Positions 27,815 through 35,884 of a stretch of 64,000 bases of DNA are shown here, one piece after another. A program made the position numbers and the translations under genes. The notes beneath the pieces are model-generated. The model saw only the letters and a program-made list of their open reading frames with translations, was not told the origin of the DNA and did not search any database. Location of the stretch: NCBI GenBank assembly GCA_002839765.1, contig PGYR01000006.1, positions 1-64,000 on the forward strand. Direction: 5' to 3'. Every line of letters starts with the position of its first letter. The first letter of the stretch is position 1. The stretch is from Ignavibacteriae bacterium HGW-Ignavibacteriae-4. GTDB taxonomy: Bacteria; Bacteroidota; Ignavibacteria; Kapaibacteriales; UBA2268.

Positions 27815-28951
27815 ATGAGTGAAACTAAAAACGGTATAATCGGCTTAGACGTATTCAAGCCAAAAGAAGAAATGCCACAAAGTGTGCAGTATCCTCGAAG
27901 ACAATCACGTAAAGTAATGGTGGGCAATATACCAGTTGGTGGTGGCTCTCCTGTCTCTGTACAAACTATGACTAAGACAAAAACTGCTGACGTAAAAGGC
28001 ACAGTAGAGCAAATCCATAGATGCGTAGAAGCTGGTGCTGATATAGTCAGAGTAACAGTAAACAACAAAGAAGCGTGCGATGCTATCGGCGAGATTGTAA
28101 AGCAAGTAAGCGTACCAATCGTATCGGATATCCACTTCAACTATACTTACGCTCTTCGTGCAATCGAAGGTGGTGTATCAAAAGTTAGGATAAACCCAGG
28201 TAATATCGGTAGCGTTGACAAAATAAAGAAAGTACTAACAGCAGCCAAAGAGCGTGGTATTCCTATCAGAATAGGTGTAAACTCTGGTTCGCTTGAGAAA
28301 GACATACTAGATAAGTATGGCTATCCGACTGATCAAGCACTATTCGAAAGTGCTATGAGACACGCTAATATAGCAGCAGATCACAACTTCGATGATATCA
28401 TCATCTCTGTGAAATCTACTAGCGTACCACTTATGATATCTGCTTATAGATTATTGGCGAAAGAAACTGATTTCCCTCTTCACTTAGGTGTAACGGAAGC
28501 TGGATTGATTACCAAAGGTACTATCAAATCGGCAATTGGAATAGGTACATTGCTTGCAGAAGGCATAGGTGATACGATTAGAGTATCTCTAACTGACCAA
28601 CCAGAAAACGAAGTAGAAGTAGGTAAAGAGATATTAAAATCTCTTGGCTTAGCCCAAAGAACTGTAGAAATCATCGCTTGTCCGACTTGTGGAAGACTAG
28701 ATGTAGATTTATTCAAGATAGTGGGCGAGCTAGAAGAAAGAACGAAACATATCAAAAAGCCAGTGAAAGTTAGTATTCTGGGTTGTGCTGTTAATGGACC
28801 GGGTGAGGCGGCAGATGCAGACATCGGGGTAGCAGCAGCCAAAGGTAAGGGAATGCTATTCAAACACGGTGAATCTATTGGCTATGTGAACGAAGAAGAT
28901 ATAGTCGAAAGAGTTTACCAAGAAATCCTTGCTTTCGAACCGAAAGAATAA
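27815..28951 (+). CDS. ispG: (E)-4-hydroxy-3-methylbut-2-enyl-diphosphate synthase
   Basis: This 378-residue [4Fe-4S] enzyme of the MEP isoprenoid pathway converts MEcPP to HMBPP. Cluster ligands are visible: CPTC (Cys289, Cys292) and GCAVNGPGE (Cys324). The TIM-barrel part has SVQTMTKT near residue 47 and VSDIHF. The compact, bacterial single-domain length fits; it is not the longer form with a large central insertion. It ends at a strong terminator. The isoprenoid link may tie in with the squalene-type dehydroxylase gene at 34589. Confidence 0.96.
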   Translation: MSETKNGIIGLDVFKPKEEMPQSVQYPRRQSRKVMVGNIPVGGGSPVSVQTMTKTKTADVKGTVEQIHRCVEAGADIVRVTVNNKEACDAIGEIVKQVSVPIVSDIHFNYTYALRAIEGGVSKVRINPGNIGSVDKIKKVLTAAKERGIPIRIGVNSGSLEKDILDKYGYPTDQALFESAMRHANIAADHNFDDIIISVKSTSVPLMISAYRLLAKETDFPLHLGVTEAGLITKGTIKSAIGIGTLLAEGIGDTIRVSLTDQPENEVEVGKEILKSLGLAQRTVEIIACPTCGRLDVDLFKIVGELEERTKHIKKPVKVSILGCAVNGPGEAADADIGVAAAKGKGMLFKHGESIGYVNEEDIVERVYQEILAFEPKE

Positions 28952-28975
28952 GATAGAAAAAATAGATAAAGAAAG

Positions 28976-29012
28976 AAAAAGCTCGCAGTATTGAACTGTG
29001 AGCTTTTTTTTA
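28976..29012 (+). terminator. Rho-independent terminator after ispG
   Basis: A GCTCGCAGT / ACTGTGAGC hairpin (one G-T pair) is flanked by an A run and followed by eight T residues. Confidence 0.88.
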
Positions 29013-29034
29013 ATATAATTAAATTTTAATTTTT

Positions 29035-29059
29035 ACTCCACCCCAACGCTATCTACTTC
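29035..29059 (-). pseudogene. Second copy of the 3' end of the R-M C-terminal gene
   Basis: Twenty-five bases here match 29964-29988 with two mismatches. Read on the minus strand they encode EVDSVGVE plus stop, exactly the C-terminus of the R-M C-terminal half. Both internal differences are synonymous and the stop is TAA instead of TGA. The stub overlaps the stop codon of the DUF7282-like lipoprotein gene and marks the far border of that gene. Confidence 0.65.
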
Positions 29060-29886
29060 TCGTCCCAAACAAGCCTACTAATTATTTCCTTCTGGTTATG
29101 TCCCCATCTGTTTATACCGTAATATTCATTTGAATCAGCGTGTGGATACTCAAATTTACCTATAATACCATCATCAATATGTAAGTCAACAAGTATATAT
29201 TTCTCATATTCTTCTAAATAAATATCGACATTAAATCTTATTTTACCTTTAAAACCTGCTTCTACTTGAGTCTTTCCTATTATTCGTATTCTATCATTAC
29301 CAGTTGTAGTCTTATAAGCTACTAACCAACCAGCGACTGCTGTCTGAACTGTGACTTCAACTGAGCCATTAATCTTCTGGTTTTCAGCGGTTATATAAGG
29401 TGGGGTTAAAATAATTTTCTTACTAATTATTTTTCCATCCTCATCCACTATTGGCATATCTTTTCCATTAATATTATCATACTCAAAAGTTCCCTGAACC
29501 CCATCATCAGTATGAAGCATTATCCAAACATGCACTTTATCAAAACGAGTATAAATTGAAGGCGAATTTACTAATTTAATAGCAAGATTTTCTGTAGTTC
29601 CTGCTTTAACATAAATTGGCTCTGATATTATAGTTTTTTGGTCAGGAATACCAGTACTATCAGGATATACCACTAACCATCCATCTTTTTCAAAAGTAAC
29701 TTTATTTATTATTATTTTATTTTGAGATATTAGTTGGTTATTAACATTAATGGAACCGCCAACTATTATTTCAGTCTCTACTGTATCCGTTTTCGTTGGT
29801 TCAGTAATACTCGATTCGTCTTGCTTACAAGAAGAGACAAAGTTAATCGCTACTAGAATAGCAACTATTGTAATTAAATTTTTGAT
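29053..29886 (-). CDS. Lipoprotein with two DUF7282-like repeats, apparent ATC start
   Basis: In frame, a full lipoprotein signal (KNLITIVAILVAINFVSSC) lies upstream of the first conventional start (GTG at 29673). It is preceded by a strong GGAGGAG but opens with ATC at 29886-29884 where every comparable gene has ATG AAA AAT. The closest in-frame stop is five codons upstream, so no ATG can precede it. The 277-residue product has two tandem beta domains (GWLVVYPDS...YVKAGT..., then GWLVAYKTT...VEAGF...), each with an (L/M)H(T/I)DDG(V/I) turn, as in DUF7282. The gene is bordered by near-identical direct repeats (29035-29059, 29964-29988). It may be a gene with a rare start, a start-codon mutant, or a sequencing error. 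Confidence 0.7.
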   Translation of the reverse strand: MKNLITIVAILVAINFVSSCKQDESSITEPTKTDTVETEIIVGGSINVNNQLISQNKIIINKVTFEKDGWLVVYPDSTGIPDQKTIISEPIYVKAGTTENLAIKLVNSPSIYTRFDKVHVWIMLHTDDGVQGTFEYDNINGKDMPIVDEDGKIISKKIILTPPYITAENQKINGSVEVTVQTAVAGWLVAYKTTTGNDRIRIIGKTQVEAGFKGKIRFNVDIYLEEYEKYILVDLHIDDGIIGKFEYPHADSNEYYGINRWGHNQKEIISRLVWDEK

Positions 29887-29961
29887 AACTCCTCCGAATT
29901 ATTCGATTGTTCATTCTTCTAATTTGTTAATCTACTTAAATCTAGTACAAAATCAAAACTC

Positions 29962-31383
29962 TCACTCCACTCCTACGCTATCTACTTCTTTCATTAGTCT
30001 ATCCGTCTCTGTGAGGGCGACTATTATCTTTTGGTAGTGGTTTATATCTTCGTATGTCAAAGGTCGCGGGTTGTTGAGCGGAGTCGAAACACGGTCTTTG
30101 AGCCATTTCTGGGCAGGTTGATAACCACCGATGTAAAACTCCCATGCTACCTCTGGTACGCCATCGAAATACTGCTCATCGTTTATCCATACACGACCTA
30201 TACCATTGCCAGTTTGCTCGTAACCGATGCTGTTTTTGGTCATCTTGCGTTCGACTATATTACTTCCATCATTGGGATAGCTAGTGATGTATTTATCTGC
30301 TGTTTCGAGTAAGTGTAGTTGACGTATTTGAGAACCCAAGTCCACCAACTGCCAAAACTTCTTCTTGTCCTTCGGGTATGGTACTCGTGGGAAATCAATC
30401 TTCAGAAATTCCTTGTACTTCTCTCTGTATGCAGGAGAATGTAGTACTGCGTAGATGTAGTCTAGTAAGTCTATTGGTGCAAAATATATGTCATTCCGAG
30501 CTGTACTCCCCCTTGTCAAAGGGGGTTGGGGGGATTTACCAGACTTTAACCCTCCTAAATCCTCCCTTGACAGGGAGGACTTTCCGTCCTCATCCCACGG
30601 TGCCACATCACGAAACTCCAGCCCTATGCCCTTGGCTATCTCGCCGACTAACTTCATATCCAAGTTGGGGGTTCTGCTTTGTGGCTCGCTACCACTCTGG
30701 TCTAATGTGGCTCGCTCGCCTGCTTCTGGGTATAGGTAGAGGGGGAATGCATTACCAGTACCAAATAATTTTGCACTTGCAGTAAAATTTCCTTCAATAA
30801 CATTCTTTGAAATAAAAATATGTCTATATTCTTGTGTAGTCTGTCTTGGTAGAATCAAACCCAAATTATCAAAAAGAAAATGCTTCATTACATTAAACCT
30901 AGACCTTCCAATGAAACCACCTGACTTTTTTGTCAGTATTGTATATCTTTTATCAAAAGGTCTATAGTTGACAACTATATTCTCAAAGTTTTCATTTAAG
31001 ATACTATTTTTTGCTTTTATAAAACTCCAACCACTTGAATCTGATTTTTCAGAATATATTAATTTTAATTTTTCAACTTCTAAAGTTTTGAATTCATCTA
31101 TTGTTTTGTTTAAAGTATTTTCTGAGAAATGAATTGAAATTGAATCACATTTAGTTTCAATTCCATTGGAATTTATCTTAAATATGCTGTTAATTCTAAA
31201 ACCTATTCTGTAGCTTTCCTCCGCATCAAAATCTTTCGGAACAAAGAAGTAATATGGTTCTTTGTATTCCAGCTCATTCCATTCGATATTATTTACTGAC
31301 TTCTCATCCAGAAATTTATACTTTTCATCACGCTTACCGTATAGGTCATAGTGATATACTTTTGCTAGTTTTTTATTTTTCAT
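29962..31383 (-). CDS. C-terminal (specificity) half of a split type IIG-like R-M enzyme
   Basis: This 473-residue protein starts LAKVYHYDLYGKRDEKYKFL, which in relatives continues directly from the methylase domain encoded at 32328-34187. It contains the target-recognition/C-terminal region (YRPFDKRYTIL, IGRSRFNVMKHFL, FPLYLYPE, PLDLLDYIYAV-like PIDLLDYIYAVLHSP, WEFYIGGYQPAQKWLKDR). Its ATG lies 11 bases inside the 3' end of the nested membrane-protein gene, so translation is probably coupled. It carries at least one clear in-frame insertion of dispersed-repeat DNA (30489-30597) and two likely smaller ones. Whether the two halves assemble into an active enzyme is unknown. Confidence 0.8.
   Translation of the reverse strand: MKNKKLAKVYHYDLYGKRDEKYKFLDEKSVNNIEWNELEYKEPYYFFVPKDFDAEESYRIGFRINSIFKINSNGIETKCDSISIHFSENTLNKTIDEFKTLEVEKLKLIYSEKSDSSGWSFIKAKNSILNENFENIVVNYRPFDKRYTILTKKSGGFIGRSRFNVMKHFLFDNLGLILPRQTTQEYRHIFISKNVIEGNFTASAKLFGTGNAFPLYLYPEAGERATLDQSGSEPQSRTPNLDMKLVGEIAKGIGLEFRDVAPWDEDGKSSLSREDLGGLKSGKSPQPPLTRGSTARNDIYFAPIDLLDYIYAVLHSPAYREKYKEFLKIDFPRVPYPKDKKKFWQLVDLGSQIRQLHLLETADKYITSYPNDGSNIVERKMTKNSIGYEQTGNGIGRVWINDEQYFDGVPEVAWEFYIGGYQPAQKWLKDRVSTPLNNPRPLTYEDINHYQKIIVALTETDRLMKEVDSVGVE
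29964..29988 (-). repeat. Direct repeat partner at the R-M gene 3' end
   Basis: This is the coding 3' end of the R-M C-terminal gene (EVDSVGVE plus TGA) and is repeated 929 bp away at 29035-29059 with 23 of 25 bases identical. The pair brackets the DUF7282-like lipoprotein gene. Confidence 0.7.
30489..30597. repeat. Dispersed repeat inserted in frame in the R-M C-terminal gene
   Basis: There are two opposed arms: CTCCCCCTTGTCAAAGGGGG followed by TTGGGGGGATTTA, and CCTCCTAAATCCTCCCTTGA followed by CAGGGAGGAC. Intergenic elements of this style (GGGGGATTTA...) are common in this bacterial group. On the minus strand it adds about 35 residues, including SREDLGGLKSGKSPQPPLTRG and TARND, between conserved segments of the protein without breaking the frame. 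Confidence 0.65.
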
Positions 31384-32326
31384 TACTATTTAATCTTCGT
31401 ATTAAATTTATAGCATCCATTGATTCTGGCAAATGTGAAGCCAATAATCTTCGTACTTTTAGTCGATTTTCAGTTTCAAAATAAATTTCATCATATATTA
31501 ATAAGCTTAGACTAAATTTTCTATCACTATATACTCTACCATATATTCCTAAGTAAATACCAAAAATCAATTTTTCTTCTGTGGAAAGAATAGAATTCAA
31601 ACTAATTAATATATTGGCAAGAGCTTTTAATAGGGTTGTAGCTTCTTCATTTACAGTTAATTCGTTTAATTCCTTTCCACTTAGTTCTAACAAAGATGAA
31701 TATGAAGTTGAGTAAGTTAATATATCTATTTCTACTTTATTTAACATATTAAGTAAAGTATTCATAAAAGGTTCTAGTCTAAAATATGCTAGATTATAAA
31801 CATCAAATAAACTAACTATGTTATCAGGATTATTTGCAAGTTTTTCATTTATTAGAGTAATTATATTAGTAAGTGAGCTGTTATTTCTATGTCTAACTTT
31901 AGCTTCTATAAATTTTGATTTAAAAAAGAGAATATTTTCAATATCATTTTGATATTTTCTATTTATCCTTTTGACTAGCATGTCTATATTTTGGCTTTTA
32001 AGGTGATTAACTTGTTCGCTTTGATAATCGGATTGAGATTCAAAGAACTCCTTAACAGCTTTTAATGTATTTGCATTATCATCAAATGACTTTTCTAGTT
32101 TAACTCGACTTTCACGTTGTTCCTTTAATTCTTTGATAAGTAAGACAATAACAAGTGCACTCAAAAAAGCTGCTGAGAAACCGAAGAAATCACCAAAACT
32201 TGAAACACCATCATTACTTTCCCTGAAAACAAAAAATAAAATTATTTGCAATAACAATGATAGGAAGGCAATTAGAATTAATTTTGACTCAAATTTACTT
32301 GATATATTTTTATTCTTCTCTTCCAT
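31373..32326 (-). CDS. AbiC-like membrane protein nested in the R-M gene
   Basis: This 317-residue protein has two N-terminal membrane helices (LILIAFLSLLLQIILFFVF and FSAAFLSALVIVLLIKEL) separated by SSFGDFFG, then a long charged helical/coiled region and an alpha-helical cytoplasmic part. The FGDFFG turn between two helices followed by an LKEQRE coiled coil is the pattern of putative phage abortive-infection proteins (putAbiC, PF16872). The ATG lies one base after the TGA of the methylase half, with GAGG in the end of that gene, and its 3' end overlaps the C-terminal half by 11 bases. It therefore interrupts a single ancestral R-M gene while keeping all three frames coupled. An anti-phage role is inferred. 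Confidence 0.7.
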   Translation of the reverse strand: MEEKNKNISSKFESKLILIAFLSLLLQIILFFVFRESNDGVSSFGDFFGFSAAFLSALVIVLLIKELKEQRESRVKLEKSFDDNANTLKAVKEFFESQSDYQSEQVNHLKSQNIDMLVKRINRKYQNDIENILFFKSKFIEAKVRHRNNSSLTNIITLINEKLANNPDNIVSLFDVYNLAYFRLEPFMNTLLNMLNKVEIDILTYSTSYSSLLELSGKELNELTVNEEATTLLKALANILISLNSILSTEEKLIFGIYLGIYGRVYSDRKFSLSLLIYDEIYFETENRLKVRRLLASHLPESMDAINLIRRLNSNEK

Positions 32327-32327
32327 C

Positions 32328-34187
32328 TCAACCCCTCTTCTTTACAAATATATTAATCGAAACACCTTGCATAATGTCGAATACATTTTCATCTTTACCA
32401 TCATCGGGGGTGGTTTCTTTTTTCTTGGCATTACCGTGTAGGTCTAGTATATAGATTTTATCGAATGTCTCTAATAGATTCTTTCTCATTTGTCTATGAG
32501 TTATTCCGTCTATGAAGCTATTGTTCGAGATATAAGCAAGTATTCCTTCGCCATTCTTTTCTATATAGTGTTGTCCATAGCGTATGAATTTTATATAATC
32601 GTCATCTAAGTTTATCTTTCTTTCATTCAAATCTTTCTTGTAATCTTTTATCAAATTCTGAATCCACTCGCCCTTGTTGCTACTGCTCACACTATACGGC
32701 GGATTACCTATTACGCACATGACTGGTACGTCTCGCTTTATCCTATTCGCTTCGTTGGATTCGGCACTTAGCCATGACGAGAATATAGTCCCTGTGTCTT
32801 TGTGGTGTTCTTCTAGCGAGTTAGTCAGAAATACGTTCAGTCGTTGGTCAGTCTTCGACTTGTAGCCAGTTTCTGCCAGCAGCATAGATAGTTTTAGGTG
32901 AGCCATAGCATACGATGCCATTAGCAATTCAAACCCATTCAGACGTGGTATTAGGTGCTCGTCCACGTAGCTGCTCCACATACCCTGCATTTGTTTGAAG
33001 TTAGTATTGTATATGTACTTCACCACTTCCGCTAGGAAAGTTCCCGTACCTGTTGCGGGGTCTAGTATTTGTACTTTGTGTACTTCTTGTTCTTGCACTT
33101 TGCCTTGTACATCTACTTTGATTTTCGTTTTGGTAGTGTCGGCTAGTCCTTGTGTTAACCCAAATTCCGTTTTTAGTATATCATCTACAGCACGCACTAT
33201 GAAGCTAACCACTGGTTCGGGAGTGTACCACACACCACGTGATTTGCGTAGCTTGGGGTCATATTCAGCTAGGAAAGTCTCGTAAAAGTGGATTATAGGG
33301 TCGTTCGTCTGTGTGCTATTACCAAAGTTTTTGAGTAATTCCTCTACGTTCGTATGACGGAATACTTCAGCCAAGTTCTCTACTGTCGGCTTGATACGTT
33401 CGTCTATATCTGGACCAGCCACATATCCGAATAGCTTCCGCAAGAACGGATTCGATTTTGGTATTAGCTCTGCTGCTTCCTGCCTGCTGAAAGTGTCTAT
33501 CGTGTCATCATTCAGCCGAGCAGCGAACATACCATAAGCAAGTGTTTGTGCGTAAATATCGGCAAATCCTTTCGGATCTAGGTCGTGTATTAGTATATCT
33601 TTGAAAGTCTCGTACTGAGCTTTGATTGATGTGTTTGCTTGCGTCTCCTCATCGGACTCTACCGCCTGCTCTAATATATTTTGGAGTAGTCGAGCTTTCG
33701 CAGCCATCATTACCGCCAACTTCTTCGATGATTTTATAGTCTGACTAACGAACGTACAGAAGTCCTGTATCAGATTCTCGAACTTACCGAAATTTTCTGG
33801 AAGTGCTTTGACTTTACCATCCACTATTTCACCGATGCGTATCTCATGCACCAACTCCCCATTTTGGAAGAATTGGAACCACAGGTAATCTGTGATGATT
33901 AGGTTATCTAGTGCATTTCTGTACCTACCGAACTGCTCTTTGTATGATTTAGAATTCAGGTCTTTGGCTATATCCTTCGCCTCTATGTACCCAATAGGTA
34001 TTTTCCCTTTGGTTATCACATAGTCGGGGTTACCGCAATCGGTAACGTTAGCTGGCTCATTGGTAATCTCTACGGTAGTTACCATAGCACGGAGTAAGTT
34101 CTCTAGGTCGGCTCTATATGAGTGTTCACGAGAAATACCAGAAGCGTACCTTTTCGCAACAGAATCGATGTATTGTTGTAAAGTCAT
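32328..34187 (-). CDS. N-terminal nuclease and N6-adenine methylase half of a split type IIG-like R-M enzyme
   Basis: This 619-residue protein has an N-terminal PD-(D/E)xK-type nuclease (NPDYVITKG with Asp55, then GYIEAK with Glu69 and Lys71). A helical connector follows, then a gamma-class adenine methyltransferase: motif I DPATGTGTF near residue 376 (SAM binding) and motif IV NPPY near 495 (target base). TPEPVVSFIVRAVD is also characteristic. Relatives are single proteins of about 1000 residues with a C-terminal specificity domain; here the frame stops after NIFVKKRG, next to the nested gene, and the specificity part is a separate frame (29962-31383). There is no helicase domain, so type IIG rather than type ISP. 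Confidence 0.85.
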   Translation of the reverse strand: MTLQQYIDSVAKRYASGISREHSYRADLENLLRAMVTTVEITNEPANVTDCGNPDYVITKGKIPIGYIEAKDIAKDLNSKSYKEQFGRYRNALDNLIITDYLWFQFFQNGELVHEIRIGEIVDGKVKALPENFGKFENLIQDFCTFVSQTIKSSKKLAVMMAAKARLLQNILEQAVESDEETQANTSIKAQYETFKDILIHDLDPKGFADIYAQTLAYGMFAARLNDDTIDTFSRQEAAELIPKSNPFLRKLFGYVAGPDIDERIKPTVENLAEVFRHTNVEELLKNFGNSTQTNDPIIHFYETFLAEYDPKLRKSRGVWYTPEPVVSFIVRAVDDILKTEFGLTQGLADTTKTKIKVDVQGKVQEQEVHKVQILDPATGTGTFLAEVVKYIYNTNFKQMQGMWSSYVDEHLIPRLNGFELLMASYAMAHLKLSMLLAETGYKSKTDQRLNVFLTNSLEEHHKDTGTIFSSWLSAESNEANRIKRDVPVMCVIGNPPYSVSSSNKGEWIQNLIKDYKKDLNERKINLDDDYIKFIRYGQHYIEKNGEGILAYISNNSFIDGITHRQMRKNLLETFDKIYILDLHGNAKKKETTPDDGKDENVFDIMQGVSINIFVKKRG

Positions 34188-34318
34188 AGGTATAGAATTT
34201 CATTTTATTAGTTTCCTGTATTGCTAATATAAGGAAAAGAATGAAATGTACGTAATGGGAAGGGGTGGATATAATAAAAGTTAATTGAGATTACCCATGC
34301 CTTCGGCTTGGCGGGCAA

Positions 34319-34343
34319 GTCCTTTCAGTCCTCGCTGTGACAG
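34319..34343 (+). repeat. Dispersed repeat, copy B
   Basis: GTCCTTTCAGTCCTCGCTGT followed by GACA matches 7861-7883 with one inserted C. It sits in the spacer between the R-M locus and the tRNA-Leu terminator. The preceding CCATGCCTTCGGCTTGGCGG contains a further short inverted repeat. Confidence 0.6.
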
Positions 34344-34365
34344 AACTAATAAGACGGATTTAAAC

Positions 34366-34406
34366 AAAAAAAGAGCAGAATCTGATTTTACTCAAATTCT
34401 GCTCTT
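34366..34406 (-). terminator. Rho-independent terminator after tRNA-Leu
   Basis: On the minus strand, AAGAGCAGAAT / ATTCTGCTCTT forms an 11-bp stem followed by a T run, 4 bases beyond the encoded CCA end of the tRNA. Confidence 0.88.
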
Positions 34407-34409
34407 AGT

Positions 34410-34496
34410 TGGTACGGACGGAGAGACTCGAACTCTCACAAGCTTAAGCCCACTAGATCCTAAGTCTAGCGCGTCTACCAATTCCGCCACGTCCGC
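34410..34496 (-). tRNA. tRNA-Leu (anticodon UAG), CCA encoded
   Basis: The 87-nt cloverleaf on the minus strand has acceptor GCGGACG paired with CGTCCGT (one G-U at the end), anticodon stem CTAGA/TCTAG with loop CTTAGGA giving UAG, a long class II variable arm, and T arm GAGAG-TTCGAGT-CTCTC. The 3' CCA is encoded in DNA. It is read in the same direction as the R-M operon but separated from it by its own terminator. Confidence 0.96.
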
Positions 34497-34588
34497 ATCA
34501 AAATAGGTTACAAATTTATAACATTTAATATTAACTAAAAAATATATTTTTAAAGTTTTTCTCTTCTTTTGTTATTAAATTTGAATCT

Positions 34589-35884
34589 ATGGGAATACAA
34601 AAACGAAAAGTTGCGATAATTGGGGCTGGTGTATCGGGTATGACTGCCGCTATAGAGCTGATGGATAGCTATGTAGTGCATATATACGAAGCTACTGATA
34701 CTATAGGTGGTAGGGCTACTACTTTAGAGGATAAGACCAGCCAAGAGACTATAGATAATGGTCAGCATATTTGTATAGGTGCCTACAAATACTTCTTCTA
34801 TATGCTGAAAAAGATTGATGGAATGGAACATTTCCACATTCTTGAAAAATATGATATACCATATTTCTATAATGCTACGTTTAGCTCTCTTACTTCGAAG
34901 ATATTTTCAGGCAAGTTCGGACTGCTAGAGGCTATTATAAGGGATAGTAACTTCTCGTTTAAAGAAAAACTAAATACTATTATTTTTGCAATTAAAGTTC
35001 AGATGGATTCCATCTCATTCCAAAACTTTGCGGATTGCTATGAAATGCTCGTGCATCATAAGCAATCGGAAAAAGTAATCAAGATACTCTGGGAGCCACT
35101 AATAGTATCAACAATGAATACTCCAGTCCGCAAAGCAAGTCCAATTATATTCGAGAATATAATGCTCGAAGGATTCCTAAGTAAAAGCCAAAACGCGGCA
35201 TTCTATCTACCGAAAGTACATTTTGGTGAACTATTCAAGGGATTTGAGTCAGTTTTCCTGAAAGAAGAGAATAAGATATACTACAATACCTCGATTAAGT
35301 CGATAACGGAGAATGGTGACAAGTTTTTAGTCAATGATGAGTATTATGATGATGTGGTGGTGACAACGCCGTCATTCATCACTAAACGGATATTGAGTGA
35401 ATTGCCGATAGAAATTGATGTGCCCGACTACTCCCCTATAGTTTCTGTTTATTTCTGGACGGATACTAAACTCACAGATTCGTACATGATATCAGCGGTG
35501 GATGGCGGTTTCGATTGGCTATTCAACAGAGACAAATTGATAGATAGAAACTCTGATACTTACTCGTACCAGATAACTACTAGCGATGCTGTTCGGTACG
35601 CTAAGCTGAAAGATGATGTAATAATGTCGATGATGGAAGAGGACTTGAGGAAAATGTTCGGTGAAGATTTCAAAATAACTCATTACAGAATAGTTCGCGA
35701 GCTAATGGCGACTTTCCTTGCTGATAAGAAAAATAATCTGAAAAGACCAAAAGTGAAAACTTATATACCCGGTCTGTATTTAGCTGGTGATTATTCGGAT
35801 AATGGGTATCCCTCAACTCTAGAAGGGGCTGCTAAAAATGGGTTTAGAGCTGCTCACTATATTCTGAAACGTACTGCAAAATAA
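34589..35884 (+). CDS. hpnE: FAD-dependent amine oxidase-type enzyme, HpnE-like (hydroxysqualene dehydroxylase)
   Basis: This 431-residue protein has an N-terminal dinucleotide-binding motif (VAIIGAGVSGMTAA), a YEATDTIGGRA segment, and the DNGQHI motif typical of squalene-associated FAD desaturases. ILWEPLIVSTMN in the middle and the C-terminal LAGDYSDNGYPSTLEGA FAD motif are also present. HpnE reduces hydroxysqualene to squalene in hopanoid/squalene synthesis; other phytoene-desaturase-like roles remain possible because hpnC/hpnD are not in the window. A TAnnTTTG-like promoter element ends 5 bases before the ATG, which could imply a very short or absent leader. The 3' end overlaps coaB on the other strand by 41 bp. 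Confidence 0.75.
   Translation: MGIQKRKVAIIGAGVSGMTAAIELMDSYVVHIYEATDTIGGRATTLEDKTSQETIDNGQHICIGAYKYFFYMLKKIDGMEHFHILEKYDIPYFYNATFSSLTSKIFSGKFGLLEAIIRDSNFSFKEKLNTIIFAIKVQMDSISFQNFADCYEMLVHHKQSEKVIKILWEPLIVSTMNTPVRKASPIIFENIMLEGFLSKSQNAAFYLPKVHFGELFKGFESVFLKEENKIYYNTSIKSITENGDKFLVNDEYYDDVVVTTPSFITKRILSELPIEIDVPDYSPIVSVYFWTDTKLTDSYMISAVDGGFDWLFNRDKLIDRNSDTYSYQITTSDAVRYAKLKDDVIMSMMEEDLRKMFGEDFKITHYRIVRELMATFLADKKNNLKRPKVKTYIPGLYLAGDYSDNGYPSTLEGAAKNGFRAAHYILKRTAK

Noticed and set aside
28952-34496. R-M locus as an integrative element attached at tRNA-Leu
   Set aside because: No copy of the tRNA 3' end was found at the far side, and there is no integrase; the tRNA has its own terminator between it and the locus.
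34285-34506. 73-codon frame overlapping the tRNA-Leu on the opposite strand
   Set aside because: It is antisense to the tRNA and its terminator and includes dispersed repeat copy B; the tRNA fold is unambiguous.
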